Origin: Clostridium sp. UBA701
Lineage (GTDB): Bacteria > Bacillota > Clostridia > Clostridiales > Clostridiaceae
Length of the DNA: 64,000 bases
Assembly: GCA_002298125.1 (NCBI GenBank)
Contig: DBMJ01000016.1
Location: 248,001 to 312,000 of the forward strand
Reading direction: 5' to 3'
The notes beneath the pieces were generated by a model. It had not been told where the DNA came from. It worked only from the letters and a program-made list of their open reading frames with translations, and did no database searches. Position 1 is the first letter of the stretch; the number at the start of each line of letters is the position of its first letter. Made by a program: the position numbers and the translations under genes. Below, piece after piece: positions 25,717-33,981 of the stretch.

Positions 25717-25812
25717 ATGCGGTATAGGTTTACTAAGCTTAATATAAGTAAGGAAAGTATTGTTGTAGCTCATGTTCCTCCATATAAAGGTTTGGATAAA
25801 GCTAATAATGGG
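25717..25812 (+). pseudogene. Possible remnant of a metallophosphoesterase
   Basis: A short plus-strand reading frame contains SIVVAHVPPYKGLDKANNGKTH. This resembles the His-x-Pro-Pro-Tyr loop near the C-terminal half of calcineurin-like phosphoesterases. No RBS, no N-terminal metal motifs and no C-terminus are present, and the frame then runs into a terminator. I read it as a decayed fragment, with low certainty; chance similarity is possible over so few residues. Confidence 0.3.
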
Positions 25813-25850
25813 AAAACACACCTGACTTTTAATACTCAGGTGTGTTTTTT
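25813..25850. terminator. Terminator at the end of the zinc-ribbon gene
   Basis: An inverted repeat AAAACACACCTGA with CTCAGGTGTGTTTT and a T7 run on the plus strand. It overlaps the stop of the minus-strand gene at 25850. It could act in both directions but is stronger on the plus strand. Confidence 0.7.
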
Positions 25851-26974
25851 TATGCATGCTGATTTTTAGATGCAAGGTATATTATTATTGCTATTATTAT
25901 AATCCCCAATATTACAAGTCCAGCTATCTTCCACGGACTTACAGGTGCATGTCCCTTAACTTCACCAGTTTGTCCATTAATCATGTATCTATATACCTTA
26001 TTTTTATATGTATAGGTTGAAAGCCATAGAGGAAGTAAAATGTGCTTATATTTTATCTGATTGTAGGAAGTACTTACATTAAGGTTTCTCACTTCATCTG
26101 CATTTATCTTCTGAATTATTCCAGATTGTATGCCAGCTTTTACAGTATTAATGGCAATATCCCAGCCTTCCTTTAAATTAACGCTGTAACGTTCAGCATG
26201 AAAGCCGGATAAAAACTCAGGTTTATAATGAACAAGCTCTGTTAAGTTGAAGGATCTGAACTTATTCATAAGCTTTTCATCCACCTGTCTTGAAGCGTTC
26301 ACCAGTACATCGTCAAAGTATTCTGAATAGACGCCGCTGGTAGGCCACCATCTGATTTTTCTAACCTGTTTAGTTATCATTTTTCTCTGGCCATTTTCCT
26401 CAACCCATTCAGTTTCAGTTACATAGTAATATTCCCCGGCTTCAGCAGTGTAGGTTGAAAAGGTGTCTGCATCATAGGTCCAGCAGGGAATATACATCCC
26501 AACTATCTTTTGAGGCAGATAAATCTTTTTTAAGGAATTGGGGGCAAAGTGTCTCTTCTTTATCCAGTTTTTAAAGCAATTTAAAGCATCCTTTTGGGAT
26601 ATTTTAAAGGGCACAAGTGATTCTGGTGCGATACCAGCGTCATTATCACTTTTTACTATATAAGAGGAGCCACAGAAGGGACAAAGCTCTGCTGTGCTGT
26701 TCTCATCAAGTACAGTTTCAGCACCACAGCTTTGGCACTTAATTACTCTTTTTTCATTTCCCCAATTTAAATTTGCAGAATCCACCTTCGAGTAAAAATC
26801 ATATTCCGCAATATCTCCAGTTTGTTTTGTTATATCTATGACATTGCTGCAGTAGGGGCATTCAAGGCACTGCTTTTCAGGACTAAAAACCATATTACCG
26901 CCGCAGGAGGGACAGGGAAATCGATCAGTTTTTTCCTGCTTTACAGCTTCAAAGTCTTTATTTTCATTCTCCAA
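25850..26974 (-). CDS. YdjG-like zinc-ribbon membrane protein
   Basis: A 374-residue protein. Two zinc ribbons are in the first 110 residues (CPSCGG...CPYC and CQSCGA...CPFCGSSYI). A large soluble middle part rich in Trp/Tyr (IPCWTYDADTF, YYYVTETEWVEE) is followed by one C-terminal membrane helix (about 347-367). It resembles B. subtilis YdjG, which with YdjI (SPFH protein) recruits a PspA-type protein to the membrane. Here the SPFH gene lies 12 nt upstream in the same operon, but no PspA/YdjF gene is seen in the window. The start is TTG 26974 with GGGGGT upstream; there is no better ATG. Confidence 0.75.
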   Translation of the reverse strand: MENENKDFEAVKQEKTDRFPCPSCGGNMVFSPEKQCLECPYCSNVIDITKQTGDIAEYDFYSKVDSANLNWGNEKRVIKCQSCGAETVLDENSTAELCPFCGSSYIVKSDNDAGIAPESLVPFKISQKDALNCFKNWIKKRHFAPNSLKKIYLPQKIVGMYIPCWTYDADTFSTYTAEAGEYYYVTETEWVEENGQRKMITKQVRKIRWWPTSGVYSEYFDDVLVNASRQVDEKLMNKFRSFNLTELVHYKPEFLSGFHAERYSVNLKEGWDIAINTVKAGIQSGIIQKINADEVRNLNVSTSYNQIKYKHILLPLWLSTYTYKNKVYRYMINGQTGEVKGHAPVSPWKIAGLVILGIIIIAIIIYLASKNQHA

Positions 26975-26986
26975 CTGACGTACCCC

Positions 26987-28117
26987 CTATTCAAGCTTTA
27001 GTCCACATTCAGCACAGAATTTTGATCCTGCTGGAATTTTAGCACCACATTTTGTGCAAGTTCTTTCCTGATTTTGTGGAGAACCACATTCTGGACAGAA
27101 TTTTGTGCCTGGAGCTATCTCTATACCGCATTTTACACATTTTACTTTAGGTGGAGTTAGAGACTTACCACAGGAGCTGCAAAACTTATTGTCAGGAGAA
27201 TTTTTGAAGCCGCATTCTGGACAGACAACATTTTGCGTTTGTGCAGAGGGCGCGTTCATTCCCCTTATAGCTTCGCCCATAATACTACCAATAGCTGCAC
27301 CAGCTCCAATGCCTGCACCTGCACCTGCAAGGCCTCCGCCCTCATTTTGTGCAGCATCTCTTATAGCCTCTGCAGTTTGATATTGAGCATACTGCTGCAG
27401 GTTGCCAAGAACGCCCATAGAGGTTTTTTTATCAACCACCTTCTCCACTTCTTCTGGAAGAGAAATATTCTCAATGAAGAAGGAAACGAGCTGAAGTCCA
27501 AAAGCCTCAAATCTTGGTTGTAGCTTCACTATGGATTGTTCACTCAGTTCATCATAGTACCTTGCAAGATCAATGGCGGCTATATCAGTTTCTCCTAAAA
27601 TATCTGATATTCCAGAAACCACAGAACGCTTAAGCTGACCTACAATACTTTCAGTATCAAAGGTCTGGTTTGTACCAAAAACTTCTTTTAAAAACACAAC
27701 AGCATCGGAGACCTTAAAGGAAAAGATACCAAAGGCCCTAAGTCTTATAATTCCAAATTCCTTATCACGCATCATCACAGGGTTTGAGGTTCCCCATTTT
27801 TGATCAGTAAATTGTTTTGTATTTATAAAGTATACCTCAGCCTTAAAGGGTGAATTAAACCCATATTTCCAGGATTTTAGCTTTGTTAGAACAGGCATAT
27901 TTTCTGTTGAAAGTTGATATCTTCCTGGTGTAAATACATCTGCTATCTGACCTTCATTTACAAATACTGCTACCTGGGATTCTCTAACAGTAAGCTGTGC
28001 CCCCATTTTTATTTCCTTGTTCTGAACGGGGAAACAATATACCATGGTGGTTGTACTCATATCTGTCCATTCAATTACTTCAATAAATTGACTCTTAACA
28101 AAATTTAACAATCCCAT
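26987..28117 (-). CDS. YdjI-like SPFH-domain protein with C-terminal zinc ribbons
   Basis: A 376-residue protein of the COG4260 type (virion core protein-like SPFH family). The SPFH/band-7 fold occupies about residues 15-250 (QLTVRESQVAVFVNEG, IRLRAFGIFSFKVSD, ISLPEEVEKVVDKKTSM). A Gly/Ala-rich linker follows, then three double-Cys ribbons (CPECGFKNSPDNKFCSSCG, CVKCG...CPECG, CTKCG...CAECG). Relatives form membrane-associated oligomers linked to envelope stress. It is first in the operon with the YdjG-like gene. The ATG at 28117 is 6-7 nt after AGGAGGG; the longer reading (28138) lacks an RBS. Confidence 0.82.
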   Translation of the reverse strand: MGLLNFVKSQFIEVIEWTDMSTTTMVYCFPVQNKEIKMGAQLTVRESQVAVFVNEGQIADVFTPGRYQLSTENMPVLTKLKSWKYGFNSPFKAEVYFINTKQFTDQKWGTSNPVMMRDKEFGIIRLRAFGIFSFKVSDAVVFLKEVFGTNQTFDTESIVGQLKRSVVSGISDILGETDIAAIDLARYYDELSEQSIVKLQPRFEAFGLQLVSFFIENISLPEEVEKVVDKKTSMGVLGNLQQYAQYQTAEAIRDAAQNEGGGLAGAGAGIGAGAAIGSIMGEAIRGMNAPSAQTQNVVCPECGFKNSPDNKFCSSCGKSLTPPKVKCVKCGIEIAPGTKFCPECGSPQNQERTCTKCGAKIPAGSKFCAECGLKLE

Positions 28118-28286
28118 AAATACCCTCCTAGATTTCATTAGCTACTTACATTTATATTATCAAATGCTAAATCATATAACAATATGTTCAAGGTCAAAAT
28201 AGTGGTTGATGACTTAAAAGCAAAAAAGAGGAATTAAAAACAAATTATAGAATAATATTAACTAATAAACCTGAGGAGGGATGGGA

Positions 28287-28478
28287 ATGTACAAGTATAA
28301 GGTGTTAACTCAAAAGGATAAATGGTTTTCTGGTAAGTTTGATCCTGCTAAATTAGAAGAGGCATTAAATGCATACTCTGAACAGGGATGGAGACTAGTT
28401 AGTTGTGCAACTGCTGATATACCTGGGTTTGGAAGTACAAGACAGGAATTTGTTGCCGTACTGGAGAGAGAAGAATAA
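28287..28478 (+). CDS. DUF4177 family small protein
   Basis: A 63-residue protein with the DUF4177 pattern: YKYKVLTQ...KLEEALNAYSEQGWRLVS...EFVAVLEREE. This is a small alpha/beta fold of unknown function, often found near membrane or SPFH proteins. The second ATG (28287) is 6 nt after AGGAGGG, while the first (28281) abuts it. Its stop overlaps the next start in TAATG, so translation of the two genes is coupled. It is divergent from the SPFH operon. Confidence 0.8.
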   Translation: MYKYKVLTQKDKWFSGKFDPAKLEEALNAYSEQGWRLVSCATADIPGFGSTRQEFVAVLEREE

Positions 28479-28786
28479 TGGCTTACACTACAGTTTTCGA
28501 AGGTGTTGTGTTCATTGAAGGTGGACATAATAGTGCAAAAATTATAAAAAACATAAAGGTAGACTTAGGTTGTTCCTTTGGAGCTCAATTAAAAAACCTA
28601 ACGGATATGAAGAGAGAAATTGCCGCTAGGGTAAAGAATGAAGGCGGGAATTGCTTGGTAGATTTTCAGTATGGACAAAGGAGCAGATGGCTGGCCATTG
28701 ATGATGTCTCCTTCTGGGGTACTGGAGTGGCTGCTGTTTTGCCAGAAGACTCCTATAATGAAATAATAGCTAAAGGACATCGTTAA
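28478..28786 (+). CDS. Hypothetical protein coupled to DUF4177
   Basis: A 102-residue soluble protein with no membrane segment or clear motif. Its pattern (TTVFEGVVFIEGGHNSAKIIKNIKVDLGCSFGAQLKNLTDMKREIAARVKNEGGNCLVDFQYGQ) loosely recalls YbjQ-like beta-rich proteins, though I would not assign it. The ATG overlaps the DUF4177 stop by one base. Being translationally coupled, the two products may act together. A terminator follows. Confidence 0.7.
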   Translation: MAYTTVFEGVVFIEGGHNSAKIIKNIKVDLGCSFGAQLKNLTDMKREIAARVKNEGGNCLVDFQYGQRSRWLAIDDVSFWGTGVAAVLPEDSYNEIIAKGHR

Positions 28787-28793
28787 TAACGTC

Positions 28794-28832
28794 AAAAGCC
28801 ATCCTTAGGGTGGCTTTTAACGTTATAGTATA
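28794..28832 (+). terminator. Terminator after the DUF4177 pair
   Basis: A stem AAAAGCCATCC with GGGTGGCTTTT, extended by AACGT/AACGTT, with a bulge. The T-tail is short, so it may be a weak terminator. Confidence 0.6.
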
Positions 28833-28923
28833 AGGGTGAAAATTAAAGTATAATAGATGGTAGGGGTATAGCTTTGAAATAATTCAAGCCATACAATATT
28901 ATCGACAATTTGGGGGTGTGTAA

Positions 28924-29919
28924 ATGGACGCGCTATTAAAGGTAAAAGTGGATTTAATGGTAGAGAGCTTTTATCAATTAGAGGGCTCTTTCAAAATGGA
29001 GAATAAGTTATTAAAGCACCTTGGGGCTATGACTAATGCGTCACGAGGAAAAAGGATTGATACAGACACTATAAGTGAAATTAAAAAGTACATTAAGAAG
29101 GAGACTGGACTAACCTCATATTTTAGAGGAGCAAATGCCTTTATATTAGCTAACCTTTTATGCTTAGAAACTGACTATGAAGAGTTCTTTAAAAATATGT
29201 TGTTAGTATATGAAAAGCTAAGAGCAGAGAATTTTAAGAACAGCCAATATTTACCCTTAGCCAGCTACACTATAGTAAAAGAAGTGGATAGGGGTAACTG
29301 GGATTATGTAGTACACCGAGCAAAGCAGTTCTATGAAAGCATGAAGAGTAAACATTTTTGGCTAACCTCTTCTGATGATTATGTTTTTGCAGTGGTACTA
29401 GCAGCATCTGATTTAGAGGTTTCAGAAACCTCCTTAAGAATTGAAGAATGCTACAATAGGTTGAATAACTTAGGATTTTATAAGGGAAATGACCTTCAAA
29501 CCCTTTCTCATATCCTAGCCTTAGGTGAGGAAGGTGTTCAGGAAAAGTGCAACAAGGCCGTAAGGATTTATCAGAAGCTTAAGGAAGCAAAAGTTAAGCT
29601 TCAATACAGCGGATTAGCTTCTATTGGAGTGCTAACCCTTATATGTACAGATGTGGATAAGATAGTGAGTGAGGTAAAAGAGGTTTATGACTATATCTAT
29701 AAAAAGGATGGGTATGGATTTTGGAGTCTTGATAAGTCAATGAGGTCAATATTATCTGCAAGCCTTGTAGCTGATTACTATATTGCTAATATTAATAAGG
29801 GAATTTTACAGGTAACCATAAGTAATAGCATAAATGCGATTTTGATTGCTCAGCAGCAGGCAGCAATTGCAGCAATATGTGCGGCCAGTGCAGCAGCCTC
29901 CGCAGCTTCAAGCTCATAG
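28924..29919 (+). CDS. DUF4003 family protein
   Basis: A 331-residue, mostly helical soluble protein resembling the DUF4003 family: KVDLMVESFYQLEGSF..ENKLLKHLGAM, SDDYVFAVVLAASDL and FWSLDKSMRSILSASLVADYY. Helical repeats in the middle suggest a scaffold or binding role; none is known. The C-terminal 25 residues are an Ala/Ser tract (AAICAASAAASAASSS). This kind of tail is seen in family members, but its use is unknown. RBS GGGGGTG is close to the ATG. Confidence 0.75.
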   Translation: MDALLKVKVDLMVESFYQLEGSFKMENKLLKHLGAMTNASRGKRIDTDTISEIKKYIKKETGLTSYFRGANAFILANLLCLETDYEEFFKNMLLVYEKLRAENFKNSQYLPLASYTIVKEVDRGNWDYVVHRAKQFYESMKSKHFWLTSSDDYVFAVVLAASDLEVSETSLRIEECYNRLNNLGFYKGNDLQTLSHILALGEEGVQEKCNKAVRIYQKLKEAKVKLQYSGLASIGVLTLICTDVDKIVSEVKEVYDYIYKKDGYGFWSLDKSMRSILSASLVADYYIANINKGILQVTISNSINAILIAQQQAAIAAICAASAAASAASSS

Positions 29920-29928
29920 GGTGATATT

Positions 29929-29994
29929 ATGTTAGATGCCCATAATCCAGAGCACGTTGGGGCTAACATAAAGGAGTTAGAAAAGCTAATGTAA
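29929..29994 (+). CDS. Possible 21-codon ORF or gene remnant
   Basis: ATG to TAA encodes 21 residues (MLDAHNPEHVGANIKELEKL plus Met), 9 nt after the DUF4003 stop, with a weak GGGTG upstream. It could be a microprotein or the end of a decayed gene. I do not recognise it. Confidence 0.25.
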   Translation: MLDAHNPEHVGANIKELEKLM

Positions 29995-30020
29995 AATTCT
30001 AGAAGGAGTGGTGGATTTCA

Positions 30021-30581
30021 ATGACCAAGTTGGTATTAGTAAGACATGGAGAGCCGGACTATAGCCATGTTACCTCTAGGGGTTTTATTGGACATGGTAG
30101 AGACTTAGCAAATTTAACTGAGCAAGGGGTAATTCAAGCTGAACAGGTATCCAGGGATGAGAGACTTCAAGGATCACAGCTTATCATATCCTCAGCTTAT
30201 ACAAGAGCTTTACAGACTGCAGCAATAATATCTAAAAATACTGGGTTAGATATTAAAATAGAGCTTGATCTTCATGAATGGCTGCCGGACTTATCTTTTT
30301 CTTATGACTCTGATGAGTTTGCTGTAAAAATAGGAAAGGAATGCTCTACATATAAGGGCAAATGCCCAGAGGATAAAAATCCTAAATGGGAAAGCTTATC
30401 GGAGGTTGCTAGAAGAGCATTTTTAAGTCTGGAAAAATATCTTCAATATGACAAAATAATAGTAGTCTCTCACGGTATAGTGATGCGTCAATTTAAATTT
30501 CAACAGCAGGTTCCCTACTGTGGGATTATAGAAGTGGATTTTGAAAAAAATTATGAGTGGTGTGGATTTGTGGAGCATTAA
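30021..30581 (+). CDS. Histidine phosphatase family protein
   Basis: A 186-residue phosphoglycerate-mutase-like phosphatase. The catalytic RHG (VLVRHGEPDYS) is at residues 8-10, ISSAYTRALQTA carries the second Arg, and the proton-relay His is in VVSHGIVM. An insert with KCPEDKNPKWESLSE sits between them. These enzymes hydrolyse phosphate esters via a phospho-histidine; the substrate cannot be inferred. RBS AAGGAGTGG. The methyltransferase starts 23 nt downstream, so they may be cotranscribed. Confidence 0.9.
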   Translation: MTKLVLVRHGEPDYSHVTSRGFIGHGRDLANLTEQGVIQAEQVSRDERLQGSQLIISSAYTRALQTAAIISKNTGLDIKIELDLHEWLPDLSFSYDSDEFAVKIGKECSTYKGKCPEDKNPKWESLSEVARRAFLSLEKYLQYDKIIVVSHGIVMRQFKFQQQVPYCGIIEVDFEKNYEWCGFVEH

Positions 30582-30604
30582 TAATGATTTTGGGGGTTAA
30601 TTAA

Positions 30605-31399
30605 GTGGATACAATTATTAAACATTATGAAGATTATGATGAGGATATCAGGTTAGTGAAGGATAGTGCACACACTATTGAATTTGTTACAACTACGCAT
30701 TTCCTCGACAAATACATCAATAAAAATGCAAGGGTTCTAGAGGTAGGAGCAGGAGCGGGAAGATATGCCTTTTTCTATGGGGAAAAGGGAGTAAGGGTTA
30801 CAGCTGTGGATTTATCTCCAAAGCATGTTTCTATAATGGAGGATAAGGCTAAGGGAAAAGAACTAACAATGGAAATTCTTCAAGGAAATGCCCTGAATAT
30901 GGATTTTGCTGAGAATGAGAGCTTTGATGTGGTATTATGTCTTGGCCCCCTTTACCACCTAATGAATGAACAGGATAGAGAAAAGTGCATAAGAGAATGC
31001 ATTAGAGTGTTAAAGCCTAATGGTGTATTGGCTGTTGCATATATAAGCAGGTATGCAACCTTCATAAATATGATTATTAGAAACACTTCAAGTATTAATG
31101 ATCTTACATTAAGAAACATACCAAGAATGGGGAAGGAATTCGATGATGCAAGGGATTGCTTTTATCATTCCACTTATAAAGAAATAGAACAATTAATGAA
31201 AGAAAATAAAGTTATTAAGCTTGAACATATTGGCACTGATGGCATAGGGGGAACCTTAAGGGATATTACAAACAAGTTCAATGAGGCTGAGTTTCAATAT
31301 TGGATGGAATATCATTTTGAAACCTGTAAGGATGAAAGCTTAATAGGCTATAGTCAGCATGGATTATTCATAGGTAAAAAGGAAGGGTATAAAGCTTAA
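30605..31399 (+). CDS. Class I SAM-dependent methyltransferase
   Basis: A 264-residue methyltransferase. It has motif I VLEVGAGAGRYAFF, an acidic residue in VTAVDLSPKHV, NALNMDF, and motif IV DVVLCLGPLYHLM, followed by LKPNGVLAVAYIS. This is the small-molecule methyltransferase fold. The substrate is not identifiable. It starts with GTG 30605 behind TTTGGGGG. An S66-peptidase pseudogene follows. Confidence 0.9.
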   Translation: MDTIIKHYEDYDEDIRLVKDSAHTIEFVTTTHFLDKYINKNARVLEVGAGAGRYAFFYGEKGVRVTAVDLSPKHVSIMEDKAKGKELTMEILQGNALNMDFAENESFDVVLCLGPLYHLMNEQDREKCIRECIRVLKPNGVLAVAYISRYATFINMIIRNTSSINDLTLRNIPRMGKEFDDARDCFYHSTYKEIEQLMKENKVIKLEHIGTDGIGGTLRDITNKFNEAEFQYWMEYHFETCKDESLIGYSQHGLFIGKKEGYKA

Positions 31400-31414
31400 A
31401 GGAAGGCGGATTAT

Positions 31415-31573
31415 ATGTCTTTAGTAAAGCCAAAAAGGTTAAACCAGAAGACAGAGTGGCTACAGTTAGCTTATCTTGGGGAGGAGCAGGAGATAAAGAC
31501 ATCCTATGGAGGTATGGCAGAAATAGATTGTTCTACAGGTGAATTTAGCATTCTAGAATCAGGTGTTGAATAA
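31415..31573 (+). pseudogene. Collapsed S66 LD-carboxypeptidase (both ends joined, middle deleted)
   Basis: The open frame gives 52 residues from ATG with RBS AAGGAAGG. It starts SLVKPKRL and ends AEIDCSTGEFSILESGVE, which is like the C-terminus of LD-carboxypeptidase/MccF-type S66 peptidases. In the next frame, bases about 31440-31525 read PEDRVATVSLSWGGAGDKDI, then a Trp-Arg-Tyr end. That is the conserved N-terminal start of the same family after KPKRLK. So a one-base loss near 31443 and a large internal deletion near 31505-31520 have joined the two ends. The catalytic Ser-Glu-His region is gone. Confidence 0.75.
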
Positions 31574-31580
31574 GAATATA

Positions 31581-31622
31581 AAAAACTAGTATAGGGTAAA
31601 AGCTCCTATACTAGTTTTTTAA
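31581..31622. terminator. Terminator after the S66 pseudogene
   Basis: A 15-bp perfect stem, AAAAACTAGTATAGG with CCTATACTAGTTTTT, loop of 9 nt. It is probably the surviving terminator of the original gene, and can also serve the minus-strand gene. Confidence 0.9.
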
Positions 31623-31662
31623 ATATTAACTTGCACACACGGACACAAAAACTAAATAATCA

Positions 31663-31839
31663 CTAATCCTTATATTGAGATAACTGTTGGCTTGCAGAAT
31701 TTAGTGAAGATATTGCCTGTTGAATCTTAGCTTTGTTATCTGGCTTCTCTGCTGAATTAAGTGCTTGCTGTAATGTACTAACAGTTGTCTGTAGGCTTGA
31801 CATACTTTGATCAACATATTGTTTTGCTTTTCCTGGCAT
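31663..31839 (-). CDS. Small helical protein
   Basis: A 58-residue polar protein, MPGKAKQYVDQSMSSLQTTV, continuing with Gln/Ser-rich heptad-like helices to QQLSQYKD. The ATG at 31839 is 8 nt after GAGGAGG; a TTG-started longer reading is unlikely. There is no signal peptide. The composition resembles small spore or stress-associated clostridial proteins, but I cannot assign a function. Confidence 0.7.
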   Translation of the reverse strand: MPGKAKQYVDQSMSSLQTTVSTLQQALNSAEKPDNKAKIQQAISSLNSASQQLSQYKD

Positions 31840-31974
31840 AGATGATACCTCCTCATTTAAATTTTTCAATTATAGTATGGGTTAAACTTTAAAATATATT
31901 CACCATTATTTCCGGTGGAGATTTTCAAAAATATGGTTTATAATTAAAGCACAATAGTTAAGGGGGCGGACAAT

Positions 31975-33957
31975 TTGAAAGGTTTTAAAAAGATAATTTC
32001 CGTGCTGCTGGCCTTTTTAATGCTGCAGGTATTTCTTGTACCACAAGCTTTTGCAGAAAAAACTGGCAAGCATATTACTATTCTTTTCACTCACGACATG
32101 CACGATCATTTCCTTCCATCTATGGTAGAACAAAAAGGGCAAGTTTTAGAATTAGGGGGTTACGCACGACTTCAAAGTGCTATTAAGGCTGAAAGAGAAA
32201 AAAATCCTGACCTAGTTTTACTTGATGCCGGAGATTTTTCTATGGGTACTCTCTTTCAATCCATATATAGCAGTGATGCACCTGAGCTTAGGATAATGGG
32301 GCAGATGGGTTATGATGTAGTGACTCTGGGAAATCATGAATATGACTTTAGACCTAAGGGCTTGACAGACAGCTTAAAGGCTGCAAAAAGCAGTGGGGAT
32401 AAGCTGCCTGTAATTGTACAGTCTAACGTTTCATTTCCTACAGATAAAAATGGAGCTCTGTCTAATTCTTTGACAAGCTTAAAGCAAGCCATGGAGAATT
32501 ATGGGGTTAAAGATTATACAATAGTAGAGCGGAGCGGTGTAAGAATAGGAATTTTCGGACTGCTAGGGAAGGATGCTGCTTCTAATGCACCTATGTCAGA
32601 GGTTGTGTTTAATGATGAAGTAAAAGAGGCCAAGCGTGTAGTTGCTGCATTGAAGCAGGAGAAGGTGGACCTTATTGTTTGTCTTTCTCATTCGGGAATA
32701 TGGGAAGACAAGTCAAAATCTGAGGATGAAATTCTTGCAAAGAAGGTTCCTGAAATTGATGTAATAATAAGCGGGCACTCTCATACAAAGCTAAACAAGC
32801 CCATTGTGGTTGGGAAAACTATAATAGGCTCCTGTGGAGAATATAGTGAAAATCTTGGGATTATAGATATTTCCCAGGAGGATAACAAGGGCTGGAAGCT
32901 TGATAATTATAGTCTTATACAAATTGATAATAGCTTGCCTGATGATATAAATATCTCCAATACCATAGACGGCTTTAAGAAAATAGTGCAAAGTAAATAT
33001 CTCAACAACTTTAACATGACCTTCGATGAGGTATTGGCGTACTCACCCTATAACTTCATATCCTCTTCACTTATAGGTAAAGCTCATAAAGAGGAGGGCT
33101 TAGGTAATCTTATCAGTGATGCATATATTTATGCGGTTAAAAAGGCGGAAGGTGCCAGTTATGAGCCAATTGCCGCAGCTATTGTGCCCTCTGGTACCAT
33201 AAGAGGCTCCTTTGTGAAGGGAAATATTACTGTAGCTGATGCCTTTGTGGTAAGCTCCTTAGGAATAGGAGCAGATAAGATTTCTGGTTATCCCTTGATC
33301 TCTGTTTATCTAACAGGCAAGGAATTAAAGACAGCCTGTGAGGTGGATGCTTCTATTACTCCAATAATGAATGAGGCACAGCTTTACATGTCGGGTGTAA
33401 GCTTTACCTTCAATCCCAACAGGCTCATATTTAACAAGGTTACCAAGGCTTCTCTGCAAAAGCCTGATGGGACATTGGAGGAGCTAAATGATAAAAAGCT
33501 TTATCGTGTAGTGGTTGGTCTATACTCCGCCCAGATGCTCTCAGTAGTTGGAGATAAGTCCTTTGGCTTATTATCTATAGTACCAAAGACTAAGGATGGG
33601 ACACCAATTACAGACTTTGAAGCTCAGATTATTAAGGATAGTGCCAGTGGACATAACAATGAGGTAAAGGAATGGCTGGCCATTGCTCAGTATCTAAAAT
33701 CCTTCGATAAAGTAGATGGGGTACCTCAGATTCCAAAGTATTATAGTGAGCTTCATGGAAGAAAAATAATAGAGGACAATCATAGTGTTTTGGCAATACT
33801 TAATAATCCAAATGGAATTGCAATTGGTGCCTACGCCATTATTATAGCTATAGCAGCACTTATAGTTTTTGCTGTGGTGATGTTTGCAACACGGAAAAAG
33901 CGCAGAGCTAAAAGAGCTGAAAGAAAGCTTAAGAAACAAGAAAATATAAAGGCATAA
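31975..33957 (+). CDS. Cell-surface 5'-nucleotidase/UshA-like metallophosphatase
   Basis: A 660-residue exported enzyme. A signal peptide (about 1-28, ending AFA) precedes a calcineurin-like phosphatase domain (about 34-300) with THDMHDHF, DAGDF, GNHEYDF, SHSG and SGHSHT metal ligands. The 5'-nucleotidase C-terminal substrate domain (about 365-560) has GLGNLISDAYIYAV. A membrane helix (about 622-645) with a basic tail (RKKRRAKRAERKLKK) anchors it to the outer face of the membrane. It should hydrolyse nucleotides, cyclic nucleotides or UDP-sugars outside the cell for phosphate or nucleoside recovery. Start TTG 31975 behind AAGGGGGCGGA. Confidence 0.88.
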   Translation: MKGFKKIISVLLAFLMLQVFLVPQAFAEKTGKHITILFTHDMHDHFLPSMVEQKGQVLELGGYARLQSAIKAEREKNPDLVLLDAGDFSMGTLFQSIYSSDAPELRIMGQMGYDVVTLGNHEYDFRPKGLTDSLKAAKSSGDKLPVIVQSNVSFPTDKNGALSNSLTSLKQAMENYGVKDYTIVERSGVRIGIFGLLGKDAASNAPMSEVVFNDEVKEAKRVVAALKQEKVDLIVCLSHSGIWEDKSKSEDEILAKKVPEIDVIISGHSHTKLNKPIVVGKTIIGSCGEYSENLGIIDISQEDNKGWKLDNYSLIQIDNSLPDDINISNTIDGFKKIVQSKYLNNFNMTFDEVLAYSPYNFISSSLIGKAHKEEGLGNLISDAYIYAVKKAEGASYEPIAAAIVPSGTIRGSFVKGNITVADAFVVSSLGIGADKISGYPLISVYLTGKELKTACEVDASITPIMNEAQLYMSGVSFTFNPNRLIFNKVTKASLQKPDGTLEELNDKKLYRVVVGLYSAQMLSVVGDKSFGLLSIVPKTKDGTPITDFEAQIIKDSASGHNNEVKEWLAIAQYLKSFDKVDGVPQIPKYYSELHGRKIIEDNHSVLAILNNPNGIAIGAYAIIIAIAALIVFAVVMFATRKKRRAKRAERKLKKQENIKA

Positions 33958-33981
33958 AAAAAGGACTCTGTCCTTTTTTTA
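33956..33981. terminator. Bidirectional terminator between nucleotidase and rarA
   Basis: AAAAAAAGGAC with GTCCTTTTTTT around a TCT loop. It lies between convergent stops and includes the rarA stop codon. Confidence 0.88.

Noticed and set aside
25717..25869. 51-codon ORF as a real small protein
   Set aside because: It lacks an RBS and runs through a terminator hairpin into the end of the convergent gene; a remnant explains it better.
32791..32991. Minus-strand frame inside the nucleotidase gene
   Set aside because: It is the shadow of a well-supported coding region with no RBS.
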